From Massilia alkalitolerans DSM 17462 (GTDB lineage: Bacteria; Pseudomonadota; Gammaproteobacteria; Burkholderiales; Burkholderiaceae_D): 64,000 nucleotides of DNA. Location of the stretch: contig NZ_ATYR01000007.1 of NCBI RefSeq assembly GCF_000427785.1, forward strand, positions 124,001 through 188,000, given 5' to 3'. The translations under genes and the position numbers were made by a program. Shown piece after piece: positions 37,229 through 45,521 of the stretch. The notes below the pieces were generated by a model. The model was given only the letters and a program-made list of their open reading frames with translations. It ran no database searches and was not told the origin of the DNA. Numbering within the stretch: the stretch's first letter is position 1; the number at the start of each line of letters is the position of its first letter.

Positions 37229-39188
37229 AGCGATCCAAGCGCTGGTTGCTTCAAATCGTGACGTTCCACGCGACAGTCCCAAGCCCACCCAAGACTGCCG
37301 CGACGTTATTCACGTCATGATTTTTTTCGATGGCACCGGAAACAATGAAAAACTCGATAATGAAAAGAAGAAGTGGAGCAACGTTGCTCGAATTTATCAA
37401 GCCGCATATATGGCGGCTCTGGCTGACAAAAACGAAACGATTTATCCTGTCTATATTGCGGGGGTCGGGACTAAATTCAACGGCAAGGCTGCTGATTGGC
37501 AAGCAGCGACCTTAGCATGGATAGAAGATGGACTGCCCGGCGGTGGTGCTGGTGCAGGGGGTAGCCGACGCATGGAACATGCAGGCGATTTCGTTAATGA
37601 CACATTGCGGGATACTTTGATTTCTAACGCAAAACTTCTGGGGGTTGAAGTCGAGAAATACACTGAGCAAGGTGCTACAAAGACTTTCAATGAGGTAAAC
37701 TCTGTTTTGTCGAAACACCGATTGATCAAAATTATAAACCTCTCGGTATTTGGGTTCTCGCGCGGCGCAGCGCTCGCACGGGCTTTCTCGAATCGAATTT
37801 TGAAACTATGTGTTAAAGATGGCGATGATTTGATGTACGAAGGGTACCCGCTACGAATAAACTTCATGGGTCTTTTCGATACTGTGGCGTCCTTTGGGAT
37901 TCCAGCAACAAATGCCAGAACTCCATTTAGTGATCGCGAACTTATCGTTTCAAGCTTGGTGGAGCGTTGTGTACACTTTGTTGCCGCGCATGAAGTTAGA
38001 TTTTCGTTTCCGGTCGATTTAATTCGTAAGAACGGAAGACTTGCCGGTAATTGGCTGGAAAAAGTTTATCCTGGCGTTCATTCGGACGTGGGAGGAGGGT
38101 ATGAGCCCCTTGAGCAAGGTATCGATGATAATTATGCGCGGATTCCGATGCGCGATATGATGGACGAAGCCCTAGTTTATGGAGTGAGGATATTTGGATA
38201 CGATACAATCAAGAAGAAATCTTCTAGATTGTTTGTTGAACGCTTTGCCTATCGTCCTGAAACCGAGAAAATGTTCATATCGTACATGGCGGCGCTTCCT
38301 AGAACAGGGGGTACTGTTGAAGAGCAGATCAAGACACATATTGGGCTTTATTACAGCATAAATGGTTCAATGGCCCGACAAGGTGTCGCTACTGCAGGAG
38401 ATAGGAGCCGAAATGCTAACAAGCTCAAGTATATTTTCGGTTCAAAAGGAATGGAATTTGAGATTGGCAGGCACCGTAAGCTGCTACGTGCTGGCCAGTT
38501 ATTGCGGCTTGGTGAGCGTAATGCAAGGGGGTACGCGCAGTATCTTGAAATCAAAGATTGGCAACTTGCCGCTTGGGACAGAAACGCACCTCAAGGCGCT
38601 ATTGATTTCATAGCGAGTTTTGTGCACGACTCAAAAGTGGACTTTATGGGAAATGTCGAGCCATTTAGTTATTTCAGACCCCGAGGTGTAGAAGAGTCTT
38701 GTATTAGCGTATGGGCTGAAGGAGGAAACTGGATTCGTCCACGAGTCAAAGCGGCAATATCGGTAGCGGAAGCTGGAAGTGCGAAAATCGCAGGTGTTGC
38801 CGAGGAAGCAGTAGTCAAGGCAAGAAAATCTGCGGAAGCAGCTCAGGAAAAAGCGCTCGAAGCAGCCGAGTTTGCGAAAATTAAAGCTAACGAAGCGGCT
38901 GCGGCTGCGAGCAGCGCTTATGCTGCGACAGCAAAGTCAGCGAAAGAAGCTGCTGATGCTGCAAAGCATAGAGCTCAAGAGGCTGCGGATTATGCAAAGA
39001 AGAAAGCGAGTGAGGCTGCGCAGATATCAGAGAAAGCATACACAACTGCAAGACAATCAACTATGCAAACGGTAACAGAAGCGAAGAGAAAAACAAGTGA
39101 ATTGCAGAACGGTGCACAGAAAATGGTTGAAGGCGGAATACGTTGGGTGTGCCGGAGTGCGGATGAGCTTCATAATCGATTAAAGTAA
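37218..39188 (+). CDS. DUF2235/Tle-family phospholipase effector with helical tail
   Basis: 656-residue alpha/beta hydrolase effector expected to be delivered by the adjacent VgrG and to attack phospholipids of rival cells. The domain (about 28-505) has FFDGTGNNE, nucleophile motif GFSRGA (Ser181), LFDTVAS (Asp221) and GVHSDVGGGY (His288), the DUF2235 triad layout. The last 150 residues (about 509-640) form an Ala/Lys/Glu-rich amphipathic helix with repeats of the type AAxxAKxKAxEAA, like LEA or apolipoprotein repeats. This tail is unusual for Tle1-type proteins as I know them. ATG 37218 has GGAGAG 8 nt upstream. No N-terminal signal peptide, as expected for T6SS cargo. Confidence 0.88.
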   Translation: MASRAIQALVASNRDVPRDSPKPTQDCRDVIHVMIFFDGTGNNEKLDNEKKKWSNVARIYQAAYMAALADKNETIYPVYIAGVGTKFNGKAADWQAATLAWIEDGLPGGGAGAGGSRRMEHAGDFVNDTLRDTLISNAKLLGVEVEKYTEQGATKTFNEVNSVLSKHRLIKIINLSVFGFSRGAALARAFSNRILKLCVKDGDDLMYEGYPLRINFMGLFDTVASFGIPATNARTPFSDRELIVSSLVERCVHFVAAHEVRFSFPVDLIRKNGRLAGNWLEKVYPGVHSDVGGGYEPLEQGIDDNYARIPMRDMMDEALVYGVRIFGYDTIKKKSSRLFVERFAYRPETEKMFISYMAALPRTGGTVEEQIKTHIGLYYSINGSMARQGVATAGDRSRNANKLKYIFGSKGMEFEIGRHRKLLRAGQLLRLGERNARGYAQYLEIKDWQLAAWDRNAPQGAIDFIASFVHDSKVDFMGNVEPFSYFRPRGVEESCISVWAEGGNWIRPRVKAAISVAEAGSAKIAGVAEEAVVKARKSAEAAQEKALEAAEFAKIKANEAAAAASSAYAATAKSAKEAADAAKHRAQEAADYAKKKASEAAQISEKAYTTARQSTMQTVTEAKRKTSELQNGAQKMVEGGIRWVCRSADELHNRLK

Positions 39189-39246
39189 TTGTTCTGCAAT
39201 TATGAAATGCTAGGATTATGCTTGGCAAACATACCGAAATTCATGC

Positions 39247-39278
39247 AAAAAAGGCGCTACGATCACTCGTAACGCCTT
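39247..39278 (-). terminator. terminator of the right tRNA-Lys gene
   Basis: Leftward: AAGGCGTTACGA (39278-39267), loop, complementary arm with one mismatch (39262-39251), then U-run from the A-tract at 39247-39252. It closely resembles the hairpin behind the left copy, showing that the repeat unit includes the terminator. Confidence 0.75.
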
Positions 39279-39296
39279 CTTTGCTACAACCAATTC

Positions 39297-39372
39297 TGGT
39301 AGGCCGTGCTGGGCTCGAACCAGCGACCAACGGATTAAAAGTCCGCTGCTCTACCAACTGAGCTAACGACCC
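39297..39372 (-). tRNA. tRNA-Lys(TTT), right copy
   Basis: Identical over 76 nt to the tRNA at 30735-30810 and in the same orientation, with encoded CCA and anticodon TTT. TATAAT -10 box at 39385-39390. Together the two copies form direct repeats around the vgrG module. Confidence 0.97.
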
Positions 39373-39436
39373 GAAAGAGGCAGCATTATAGCCGGGCATT
39401 TCAGTTTGCGCTAGTGCTACCTGAACAAGACAGCAA

Positions 39437-41245
39437 TCACACCAGCGCCGCAGTGACCTTCAGCACTTCATCCGCCGTGGTCACGCCCTCGACCACCTTC
39501 ATCGCCCCCGCAATGCGCAAGGGCTTCATTCCATCCGCCACACTCTGCCGGCGCAGCTTCTGGATCTCGCCGGATTCCCGCACCACGCGCGCAAACCCTT
39601 CGCCCACGGTCAGCAGTTCATAGATACCGGTCCGCCCCCGATACCCCGTCTGCCGGCACTCCGGACACCCGATCGGCCGATACACCGAGGCAGGCTTTGG
39701 AATATTCCAGGCTCCCCCGATGCCCTGCCACACCTCGTCACTGAGTTCACCGCCGGGCGCCTTGCAGTCCGGGCAAAGCGTGCGCACCAGCCTTTGCGCC
39801 ATCACGCCGATCAAGGTCGCCTCCAGCAGATAATCCGGGACCCCCAGCTCGAGCAGGCGCACCACCGCGGCCGGCGCGTCACTCGTATGCAGGGTGGAGA
39901 ACACCAGATGTCCCGTCAGCGCCGCCTGGATCGCCATCTCCGCCGTCTGCAGATCGCGAATCTCGCCCACCATGATGATGTCCGGATCCTGCCGCATCAG
40001 CGCGCGTATGCCATCGGCAAACGACAAGTCGATCCCCGGCTGCACCTGCATCTGGTTGAACGAAGCCTCGACCATCTCGATCGGATCCTCGACCGTGCAT
40101 ACATTCACCTCGCTGGTGGCCAGCGCCTTCAGCGTGGTATACAAGGTCGTCGTCTTGCCCGACCCCGTTGGTCCGGTAACGAGGATGATCCCGTGCGGCC
40201 GATTGGTCAGCGCATCCCAGCGCGCCGCATCGTCCGGCGGAAAACCCAGTTCCGGCAGCGTCTTGACGACCACTTCCGGATCGAAAATACGCATCACCAG
40301 CTTTTCGCCGAAGGCCGTCGGCAGCGTCGACAGGCGCAGTTCGACTTCCTGCCCGCCGGCGGTACGGGTCTTGATCCGCCCATCCTGCGGCCGCCGCTTT
40401 TCGATCACGTCCATCCGCCCCAGCAGCTTGATGCGCGCCGTCATCGCAATCATCACGACCGCCGGCACCTGATACACCTGGTGCAGCACGCCATCGATGC
40501 GGAAGCGGATGGTCGCAAACTCGCGCTTCGGTTCCAGGTGAATATCCGACGCGCGCTGTTCGAAGGCATAACTCCACAGCCAGTCGACGATGTTGACGAT
40601 GTGCTGGTCGTTCGCATCGAACTGCTTGTTCGATTTGCCCAGCTCGACCAGCTGCTCGAAATTGTTGCGCATCGCCAGGTCCTGCCCGGTATGGCGATTG
40701 GCGTCGCGGATCGATTTGGCCAGGCTGAAAAACTGCGAGATGTACTGCGCGATATCGAGCGGATTGGCCAGCACCAGTTCGATCTTGCGTCGCGAGAGCT
40801 TGGCGATTTCCGCTTCCCATTCCACATTGGCCGGGTCGGCCGTCGCCACCACCAGCGTCGAGCCGGTCATTTCCACCGGCAGGATATTGAAGCGCGCCGC
40901 ATAGCTGGCCGACATCACATCCGCCACCTTGGTGAAGTCGATCTTCAGCGGATCGATACGGATGAAGGGCAGGCCGACCTTGCTCGCGCACCATTCGGTC
41001 AGCGCGTCCAGGGTCAGCAGGCGGTGTGGAGGCAGCGCCGAGACCAGCTTGCACTGGGCCACGGCCGTAAGCGGATGCATGGATCCGGCAGCATTCTTCA
41101 GGATGCCCTGTGCCTGCGCGAACAGCACCTTGACGTTTTCCTTGGTGACGATGCCGTCGGCCAGCAGCCAGGAGAAGATGGACTGCAGGTCGAGCGCCCG
41201 TAGGCGCGGCGTCTTGGAAGAAGCGGGGACGGCATGTGTATTCAC
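39437..41245 (-). CDS. GspE/PilB-family secretion ATPase, orphan
   Basis: 602-residue cytosolic AAA-type ATPase that powers type IV pilus or type II secretion assembly. An MshEN/T2SSE N-terminal domain (about 15-165) precedes the ATPase core with Asp box, Walker A GPTGSGKTTT (358-367), Walker B (DPDIIMVGE, about 420-428), His box (HLVFSTLHTSDA) and a zinc tetracysteine (Cys491, 494, 527, 530). I start at GTG 41245 because it has GGGAGC upstream and avoids overlap with the preceding gene; an ATG at 41338 would add 31 atypical residues. No pilC, pilD or pilin gene is adjacent. It shares a transcript with the spermidine synthase-like gene 22 bp upstream. Confidence 0.9.
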   Translation of the reverse strand: MNTHAVPASSKTPRLRALDLQSIFSWLLADGIVTKENVKVLFAQAQGILKNAAGSMHPLTAVAQCKLVSALPPHRLLTLDALTEWCASKVGLPFIRIDPLKIDFTKVADVMSASYAARFNILPVEMTGSTLVVATADPANVEWEAEIAKLSRRKIELVLANPLDIAQYISQFFSLAKSIRDANRHTGQDLAMRNNFEQLVELGKSNKQFDANDQHIVNIVDWLWSYAFEQRASDIHLEPKREFATIRFRIDGVLHQVYQVPAVVMIAMTARIKLLGRMDVIEKRRPQDGRIKTRTAGGQEVELRLSTLPTAFGEKLVMRIFDPEVVVKTLPELGFPPDDAARWDALTNRPHGIILVTGPTGSGKTTTLYTTLKALATSEVNVCTVEDPIEMVEASFNQMQVQPGIDLSFADGIRALMRQDPDIIMVGEIRDLQTAEMAIQAALTGHLVFSTLHTSDAPAAVVRLLELGVPDYLLEATLIGVMAQRLVRTLCPDCKAPGGELSDEVWQGIGGAWNIPKPASVYRPIGCPECRQTGYRGRTGIYELLTVGEGFARVVRESGEIQKLRRQSVADGMKPLRIAGAMKVVEGVTTADEVLKVTAALV

Positions 41246-41267
41246 GTTCGGCTCCCGGTAGAGTAGT

Positions 41268-42047
41268 TCAGGCCGCGAAGATACCCTTGACCCAGGACTT
41301 CGCCGGCAGCTTGGTGCTGGCGACGATCTGGGCCGCACGGTGAGTGAGCGCTTCCTTGTCCAGTTGCGGGCGGTTCCTGAAGCACAGCGCCACCACGTTG
41401 CCGTCGTGGACTTCCGGCAGGCAGATCACGTGCTCGAAGGCGAACTTCATGGCCTTCAGGTTCTTGGCAAAGCTCGGGTGGTCGCCGAACAGGTTGACGG
41501 TCATGATGCCACCATCTGCCAGGCAATCGTTGCAGGCCTGGTAGAACTCCGGCGTGTCCAGTACCGGCCCGCGCGCGGTGGCGTCGTACAGGTCGCACTG
41601 CAGTACGTCGAAGGCGCCGTGGTTCGCGGGATCGAGCACGAAATCCATCGCATCCATTTCCAGCATGTTCAGGCGCTCGTCGCTGGGCGGCAGCTTGAAC
41701 ATCGAGGCGCAGATATTGATCACCGACTCGTTGAGCTCGACGGCGGTGACGCTCGCGTCAAGGAACTGGCGGTAGCAGAACTTGGTCAAGGTGGCAGCAC
41801 CCAGGCCCAGCTGGGCGATGGCGCGCGGCGATTCGATGAACAGCATCCAGGCCATCATCTGCTGCGCGTATTCCAGCTCCGGCCAGTCCGGCTTGCGGAT
41901 GCGCATCGCACCCTGCACCCATTCGGTGCCGAAATGAAGGTAGCGGACGCCGTCCTGTTCGGACAGGGTGACGGGGGCGAACTTGGGCTTGCGCGCGGGA
42001 CGGCGCGAAGATTCGGCCTGTTCGATGGATTTGCGTTTGATGAGCAT
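41268..42047 (-). CDS. spermidine synthase-like methyltransferase-fold protein
   Basis: 259-residue cytosolic protein of the SpeE/PMT-like fold (AQLGLGAATLTKFCYRQF as the nucleotide-binding motif, VTAVELNESVINIC, FDVLQCDLYDATARGPVL, FYQACNDCLADGGIMTVNL). Many such stand-alone proteins are annotated as spermidine synthase without proof. The aminopropyl-donor binding motif is not clear, so substrate unknown. ATG 42047 is used; 23 further upstream residues are in frame but rich in atypical Cys/Pro. Confidence 0.78.
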   Translation of the reverse strand: MLIKRKSIEQAESSRRPARKPKFAPVTLSEQDGVRYLHFGTEWVQGAMRIRKPDWPELEYAQQMMAWMLFIESPRAIAQLGLGAATLTKFCYRQFLDASVTAVELNESVINICASMFKLPPSDERLNMLEMDAMDFVLDPANHGAFDVLQCDLYDATARGPVLDTPEFYQACNDCLADGGIMTVNLFGDHPSFAKNLKAMKFAFEHVICLPEVHDGNVVALCFRNRPQLDKEALTHRAAQIVASTKLPAKSWVKGIFAA

Positions 42048-42152
42048 AGGGCAACCTGGTTGAATCGCCCTATTATCGGTGGAGGGGTTCCCGCAGCGCA
42101 AGCACGCCTTCGGCACGCGCTGCGGGTTGCCGGCGCGAGGCCGGCGCAGGGA

Positions 42153-42662
42153 TCAGTAATCGATCGGCTGGACCGAGACGCGCAGGCGCACGCGGTTGCC
42201 CGGATCGCGATTCATCACCGTGTTGTAGGTCTGGCCGCGGAATTCATAGGTGACGTCGTAGCCGTTGGTGCGCGATTCGATGGCGTCGACGGTGCGGCAC
42301 TGGCGCACGGCCTGTTCCTGCACGGCCGGGCCGCCGCGGTTGGCGTTTTCCGAACGGTCGCCGATCATGGCGCCGGCGATGGCGCCGGCCGCCGTCGCGG
42401 CGACACGGCCGCTGCCGCTGCCGACCTGGTTACCGAGCAGGCCGCCGACGACACCGCCGACGATGCCGCCGCCGACGCCGCGTTGCTGCTGCACCGGCAC
42501 CTGCACGTATTCGGTGCGGCATTCCTGGCGCGGGATCCGGATCTCTTCCAGGCGCGGCTGGACACGCACCACGCGGCCGAAGTCTTCGAAATCCTGGGCC
42601 TGGGCCAGCGGCAGCGTGGCGAGGCCCATGGCGGCAATGATCAGTTTGGCTTGAATGTTCAT
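42153..42662 (-). CDS. exported glycine-zipper 2TM (17 kDa antigen-like) protein
   Basis: 169-residue protein with Sec signal peptide (about 1-22, PLAQAQ). A glycine zipper (GVGGGIVGGVVGGLLGNQ ... AATAAGAIAGAMIGD, about 62-100) resembles the Rickettsia 17 kDa surface antigen family. A C-terminal beta part (CRTVDAIESRTNGYDVTYEF) follows. Located in the outer envelope; precise role unknown. Confidence 0.85.
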   Translation of the reverse strand: MNIQAKLIIAAMGLATLPLAQAQDFEDFGRVVRVQPRLEEIRIPRQECRTEYVQVPVQQQRGVGGGIVGGVVGGLLGNQVGSGSGRVAATAAGAIAGAMIGDRSENANRGGPAVQEQAVRQCRTVDAIESRTNGYDVTYEFRGQTYNTVMNRDPGNRVRLRVSVQPIDY

Positions 42663-43063
42663 GTTCTACCTCGTAGTGGGCAATCGACGAGTCTGGTGGG
42701 GGAAGGGAACCGACCGGACTTTCATGCCTCCTATGGTAATCCGATCCGCCGAACTCAACCCAATCCACGTGGCAACAAAATGTAACAGCAACGCAAGCAT
42801 TTTCTGCTTCGCGCAAGAATGACGGGGCTGTTGTGAGAGGCGTAATTTATACAGACAAGCGCATACTAATTTTTACATATGCAATTCCTGTAATCACATT
42901 TGGGTTGCTTCCAATACCACAAAACGTTACCCTTACACACTAAGGGTCTTTTATTGGCGCATGGCAACAACAGCAGGAGAGATGAATGCGGCGGATGCCA
43001 ACCGTCGCGCAATGTGGTGCGCGAAGGACCACATCACACCGACCTGGTCAACTTGAGGAAAAA
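42663..43063. other. 400-bp AT-rich gap before barstar gene
   Basis: No gene is supported here. It holds the leftward promoter of the glycine-zipper gene and, near its right end, a short hairpin ACCCTTA-CACAC-TAAGGGT (42929-42947) followed by CTTTTATT. The barstar gene has a GAGGAAAA ribosome site at the right edge. Confidence 0.4.
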
Positions 43064-43471
43064 ATGAGTTTGTTGATGAGAGTGCCGCCTAATCTTGTGC
43101 AGTCGATCCGCGCCTTTCGCGTTGCCGAGCTGCAGCAGGAGGCCGCGCGCCTGGGTCAGCACTTCTTGTATGCACATTGTGCCAACACCTTGACCAAGCA
43201 GCAGGTGTGCGCCCGCATCGGCGAAAACTTTTATTTCCCCAAACCCTGCAGCAAGAATTTTGATGCGCTGCGTAAGTGCCTCACTGAAACTGTTGCCGAA
43301 GCCGGTCCTCAGCCGGGCTTCCTCGTCGTCCTCGAGCAATTGCCAAGCGCGCAAAAATTCGACAAGGAAGCGCGCGAGAACCTGCTCGACGTCTTCCGCG
43401 ACGCAGCCGAATTCTGGGCCGAAAAGAAGGTCCCGTTCCGCGTATTTTACTCCTTCGCGATTCCAGCCTGA
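43064..43471 (+). CDS. barstar-family protein without a cognate barnase
   Basis: 135-residue cytosolic protein whose C-terminal part (FPKPCSKNFDALRKCL...GFLVVLEQLPSA...LLDVFRDAAEFWAEKKVPFRVFY) matches the barstar fold, a ribonuclease inhibitor. The N-terminal 45 residues are extra. No barnase-type gene is near. Stand-alone barstars next to purN are seen in other betaproteobacteria, so it may have another partner or a role independent of toxin defence. Confidence 0.8.
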   Translation: MSLLMRVPPNLVQSIRAFRVAELQQEAARLGQHFLYAHCANTLTKQQVCARIGENFYFPKPCSKNFDALRKCLTETVAEAGPQPGFLVVLEQLPSAQKFDKEARENLLDVFRDAAEFWAEKKVPFRVFYSFAIPA

Positions 43472-43542
43472 GAGCTTGACCTCAGGCTGAAGTCCCTCCG
43501 CCCACCGCGGTTGCCCTCCGGCGATACGGTACAATGCGCGGT

Positions 43543-44163
43543 ATGAAAAATATCGTCATCCTTATTTCTGGCCGTGGCAGCAACATGGAAGCGATCGTGC
43601 GCGCCATGGAAAGCGAAGGCTGGCCGGCGCGGATTGCTGCCGTCATCAGCAACAAGCCGGAAGCCAAGGGCCTGGAATACGCGCAGGGGCGCGGCATTCC
43701 GACCGCGGTCGTGGCCAACAAGGAATACGCCAGTCGCGCCGAGTTCGATGCGGCGCTGCAGGAAACGATCGACCGCTTCGAACCCGACCTGGTCGTGCTC
43801 GCCGGCTTCATGCGCATCCTGACGGCGCCTTTTGTCGAGCACTACGCCGGCCGCATGCTGAACATCCACCCGTCGCTGCTGCCGCTGTACCCGGGCCTGG
43901 GTACGCACCAGCAGGCGATCGATGCCGGCGACAAGGAACACGGCGCGACCGTCCATTTCGTCACGGCCGAGCTCGATCACGGTCCGATCGTGGCGCAGGC
44001 GCGCATTTCCGTGCTGCCCGACGATACCGAGGACACGCTGTCTGCCCGTCTCCTCGTCGAAGAACACAAGCTCTACCCGTATGCGGTGCGCCTCTTCGTC
44101 GAAGACAGGCTCAGTATTGAAGAAAATGGCGAAGTGCGCATCAAAGACGGTGCACTCGCCTAA
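43543..44163 (+). CDS. purN: phosphoribosylglycinamide formyltransferase 1
   Basis: Third step of purine synthesis: formyl transfer from 10-formyl-THF to GAR. The 206-residue protein has ILISGRGSNMEAIV (substrate phosphate loop), LAGFMRIL, and the catalytic block NIHPSLLPLYPGLGTHQQAI with Asn, His and, later, Asp. ATG 43543 is used. It precedes the rsmB-like gene by 41 bp. Confidence 0.96.
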   Translation: MKNIVILISGRGSNMEAIVRAMESEGWPARIAAVISNKPEAKGLEYAQGRGIPTAVVANKEYASRAEFDAALQETIDRFEPDLVVLAGFMRILTAPFVEHYAGRMLNIHPSLLPLYPGLGTHQQAIDAGDKEHGATVHFVTAELDHGPIVAQARISVLPDDTEDTLSARLLVEEHKLYPYAVRLFVEDRLSIEENGEVRIKDGALA

Positions 44164-44204
44164 ACCACAAGCATTTAATCAGCTTTAACTGAGTAAGGAA
44201 CACC

Positions 44205-45512
44205 ATGAGATTGCCTCCAGCGATCATCGGCAATACCGAAGAGGTATTGCGCGAGATCCTGCGCTTTATGTCGCCCGCCGACGTCACCCTGTCGCGCTAC
44301 TTCAAGGACCACCCGCGTTTCGGCGGCCGCGAGCGCGGCGTCATTGCCGAGGCGGTGTACGCCGTCCTGCGCAACAAATCCTTCTATACCGACTTCGCCG
44401 GCGCCGGCAACACGCCCTCGATGCGCAAGCTGGCCCTGCTGGGCCTGGCCGAAACCGTCGGCATCGACGCGCTGGGCGGCCTGAGCGAGGACGAAACCCA
44501 TCTGCTCACCCGCGTCAAGGAAGTCGACCGTTCGCTGCTGCCGCCGCAAATGCAGGCCAATATGCCGGCCTGGCTGTACGACAAGCTGGTGGCGCAATTC
44601 GGCGAAGCCGAAGCCCTCGAGCTGGCCGCCGTGCTGAACACCCCGGCGCCGCTCGACCTGCGCGTCAATTCCATCAAGGCCAATCGCGACGACGTCATCG
44701 CCGAACTGGCCAAGGCGCCGATCGCCGCCGAGCCGATGCCTTACGCGCCGCTCGGCCTGCGCGTCCTGAAGAAACCGGCGCTGCAGAACCTGCCGCTGTT
44801 CAAGGATGGCGCGATCGAGGTGCAGGACGAGGGCAGCCAGGTGCTGGCCCAGATCGTCGGCGCGCGCCGCGGCGAGATGGTGGTGGACTTCTGCGCCGGC
44901 GCCGGCGGCAAGACCCTGGCGCTGGGCGCGAGCATGCGCAATACCGGCCGCCTGTACGCCTTCGACGTCTCCGAGAAGCGCCTGGCCAAGCTGAAGCCGC
45001 GCATGGCGCGCAGCGGGCTGTCGAACGTGCATCCGCAGCTGATCGCGCACGAGCGCGACGCCAAGATCAAGCGCCTGGCAGGCAAGATCGACCGCGTGCT
45101 GGTCGACGCGCCGTGCTCCGGCCTGGGCACCTTGCGCCGCAATCCGGACGTCAAGTGGCGCCAGCGCCCCGAAGCCGTGGCCGAGATGCAGGAAAAGCAG
45201 GCCTCGATCCTGGACGGCGCCGCGCGCCTGGTCAAGAACGGCGGCCGCCTGGTGTACGCCACCTGCAGCTTGCTGAACGAAGAAAACGACTTCATCGTCG
45301 AACAGTTCCTGGCTACCCATCCGGACTTCGAACTGGTGCCGATGAACCAGGTGCTGGCCGAGCAGAAGATTCCGCTCGAAATGGACCAGTACCTCAAGAT
45401 GCTGCCGCACAAGCACCAGACCGACGGCTTCTTCGCCGCCGTGCTCGAGCGCAAGGCGAAGGCCAAGGCGGCACCGGCCGACGAGTCGGAAGTCGCCCAA
45501 GCCGAGGAATAA
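44205..45512 (+). CDS. RsmB/NOP-family 16S rRNA cytosine methyltransferase
   Basis: 435-residue SAM-dependent m5C methyltransferase, RsmB-like. An NusB-like N-terminal part precedes the catalytic domain with SAM motif VVDFCAGAGGKTLALG, Asp motif, DAPCSGLGTLRRNPD (motif IV Cys) and the motif VI ATCSLLNEEND Cys. It ends in an Ala/Lys-rich tail. Which rRNA base it modifies is not visible. Followed 9 bp later by the MscS-type channel gene. Confidence 0.88.
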   Translation: MRLPPAIIGNTEEVLREILRFMSPADVTLSRYFKDHPRFGGRERGVIAEAVYAVLRNKSFYTDFAGAGNTPSMRKLALLGLAETVGIDALGGLSEDETHLLTRVKEVDRSLLPPQMQANMPAWLYDKLVAQFGEAEALELAAVLNTPAPLDLRVNSIKANRDDVIAELAKAPIAAEPMPYAPLGLRVLKKPALQNLPLFKDGAIEVQDEGSQVLAQIVGARRGEMVVDFCAGAGGKTLALGASMRNTGRLYAFDVSEKRLAKLKPRMARSGLSNVHPQLIAHERDAKIKRLAGKIDRVLVDAPCSGLGTLRRNPDVKWRQRPEAVAEMQEKQASILDGAARLVKNGGRLVYATCSLLNEENDFIVEQFLATHPDFELVPMNQVLAEQKIPLEMDQYLKMLPHKHQTDGFFAAVLERKAKAKAAPADESEVAQAEE

Positions 45513-45521
45513 CGCCGACAC

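Noticed and set aside
30735-39372. Integrative element with its own integrase.
   Set aside because: No integrase, transposase, relaxase or phage gene is in the interval; the tRNAs are complete and no shorter att repeat is evident beyond them.
30735-39372. tRNA duplication as an assembly artefact.
   Set aside because: Sequences flanking both copies differ just outside the tRNA, and the terminators diverge, so these are two real loci.
42663-43063. Riboswitch or small RNA in the gap before the barstar gene or purN.
   Set aside because: Only a short 7-bp hairpin is visible; nothing like a known riboswitch core (for example purine or THF) is recognisable.
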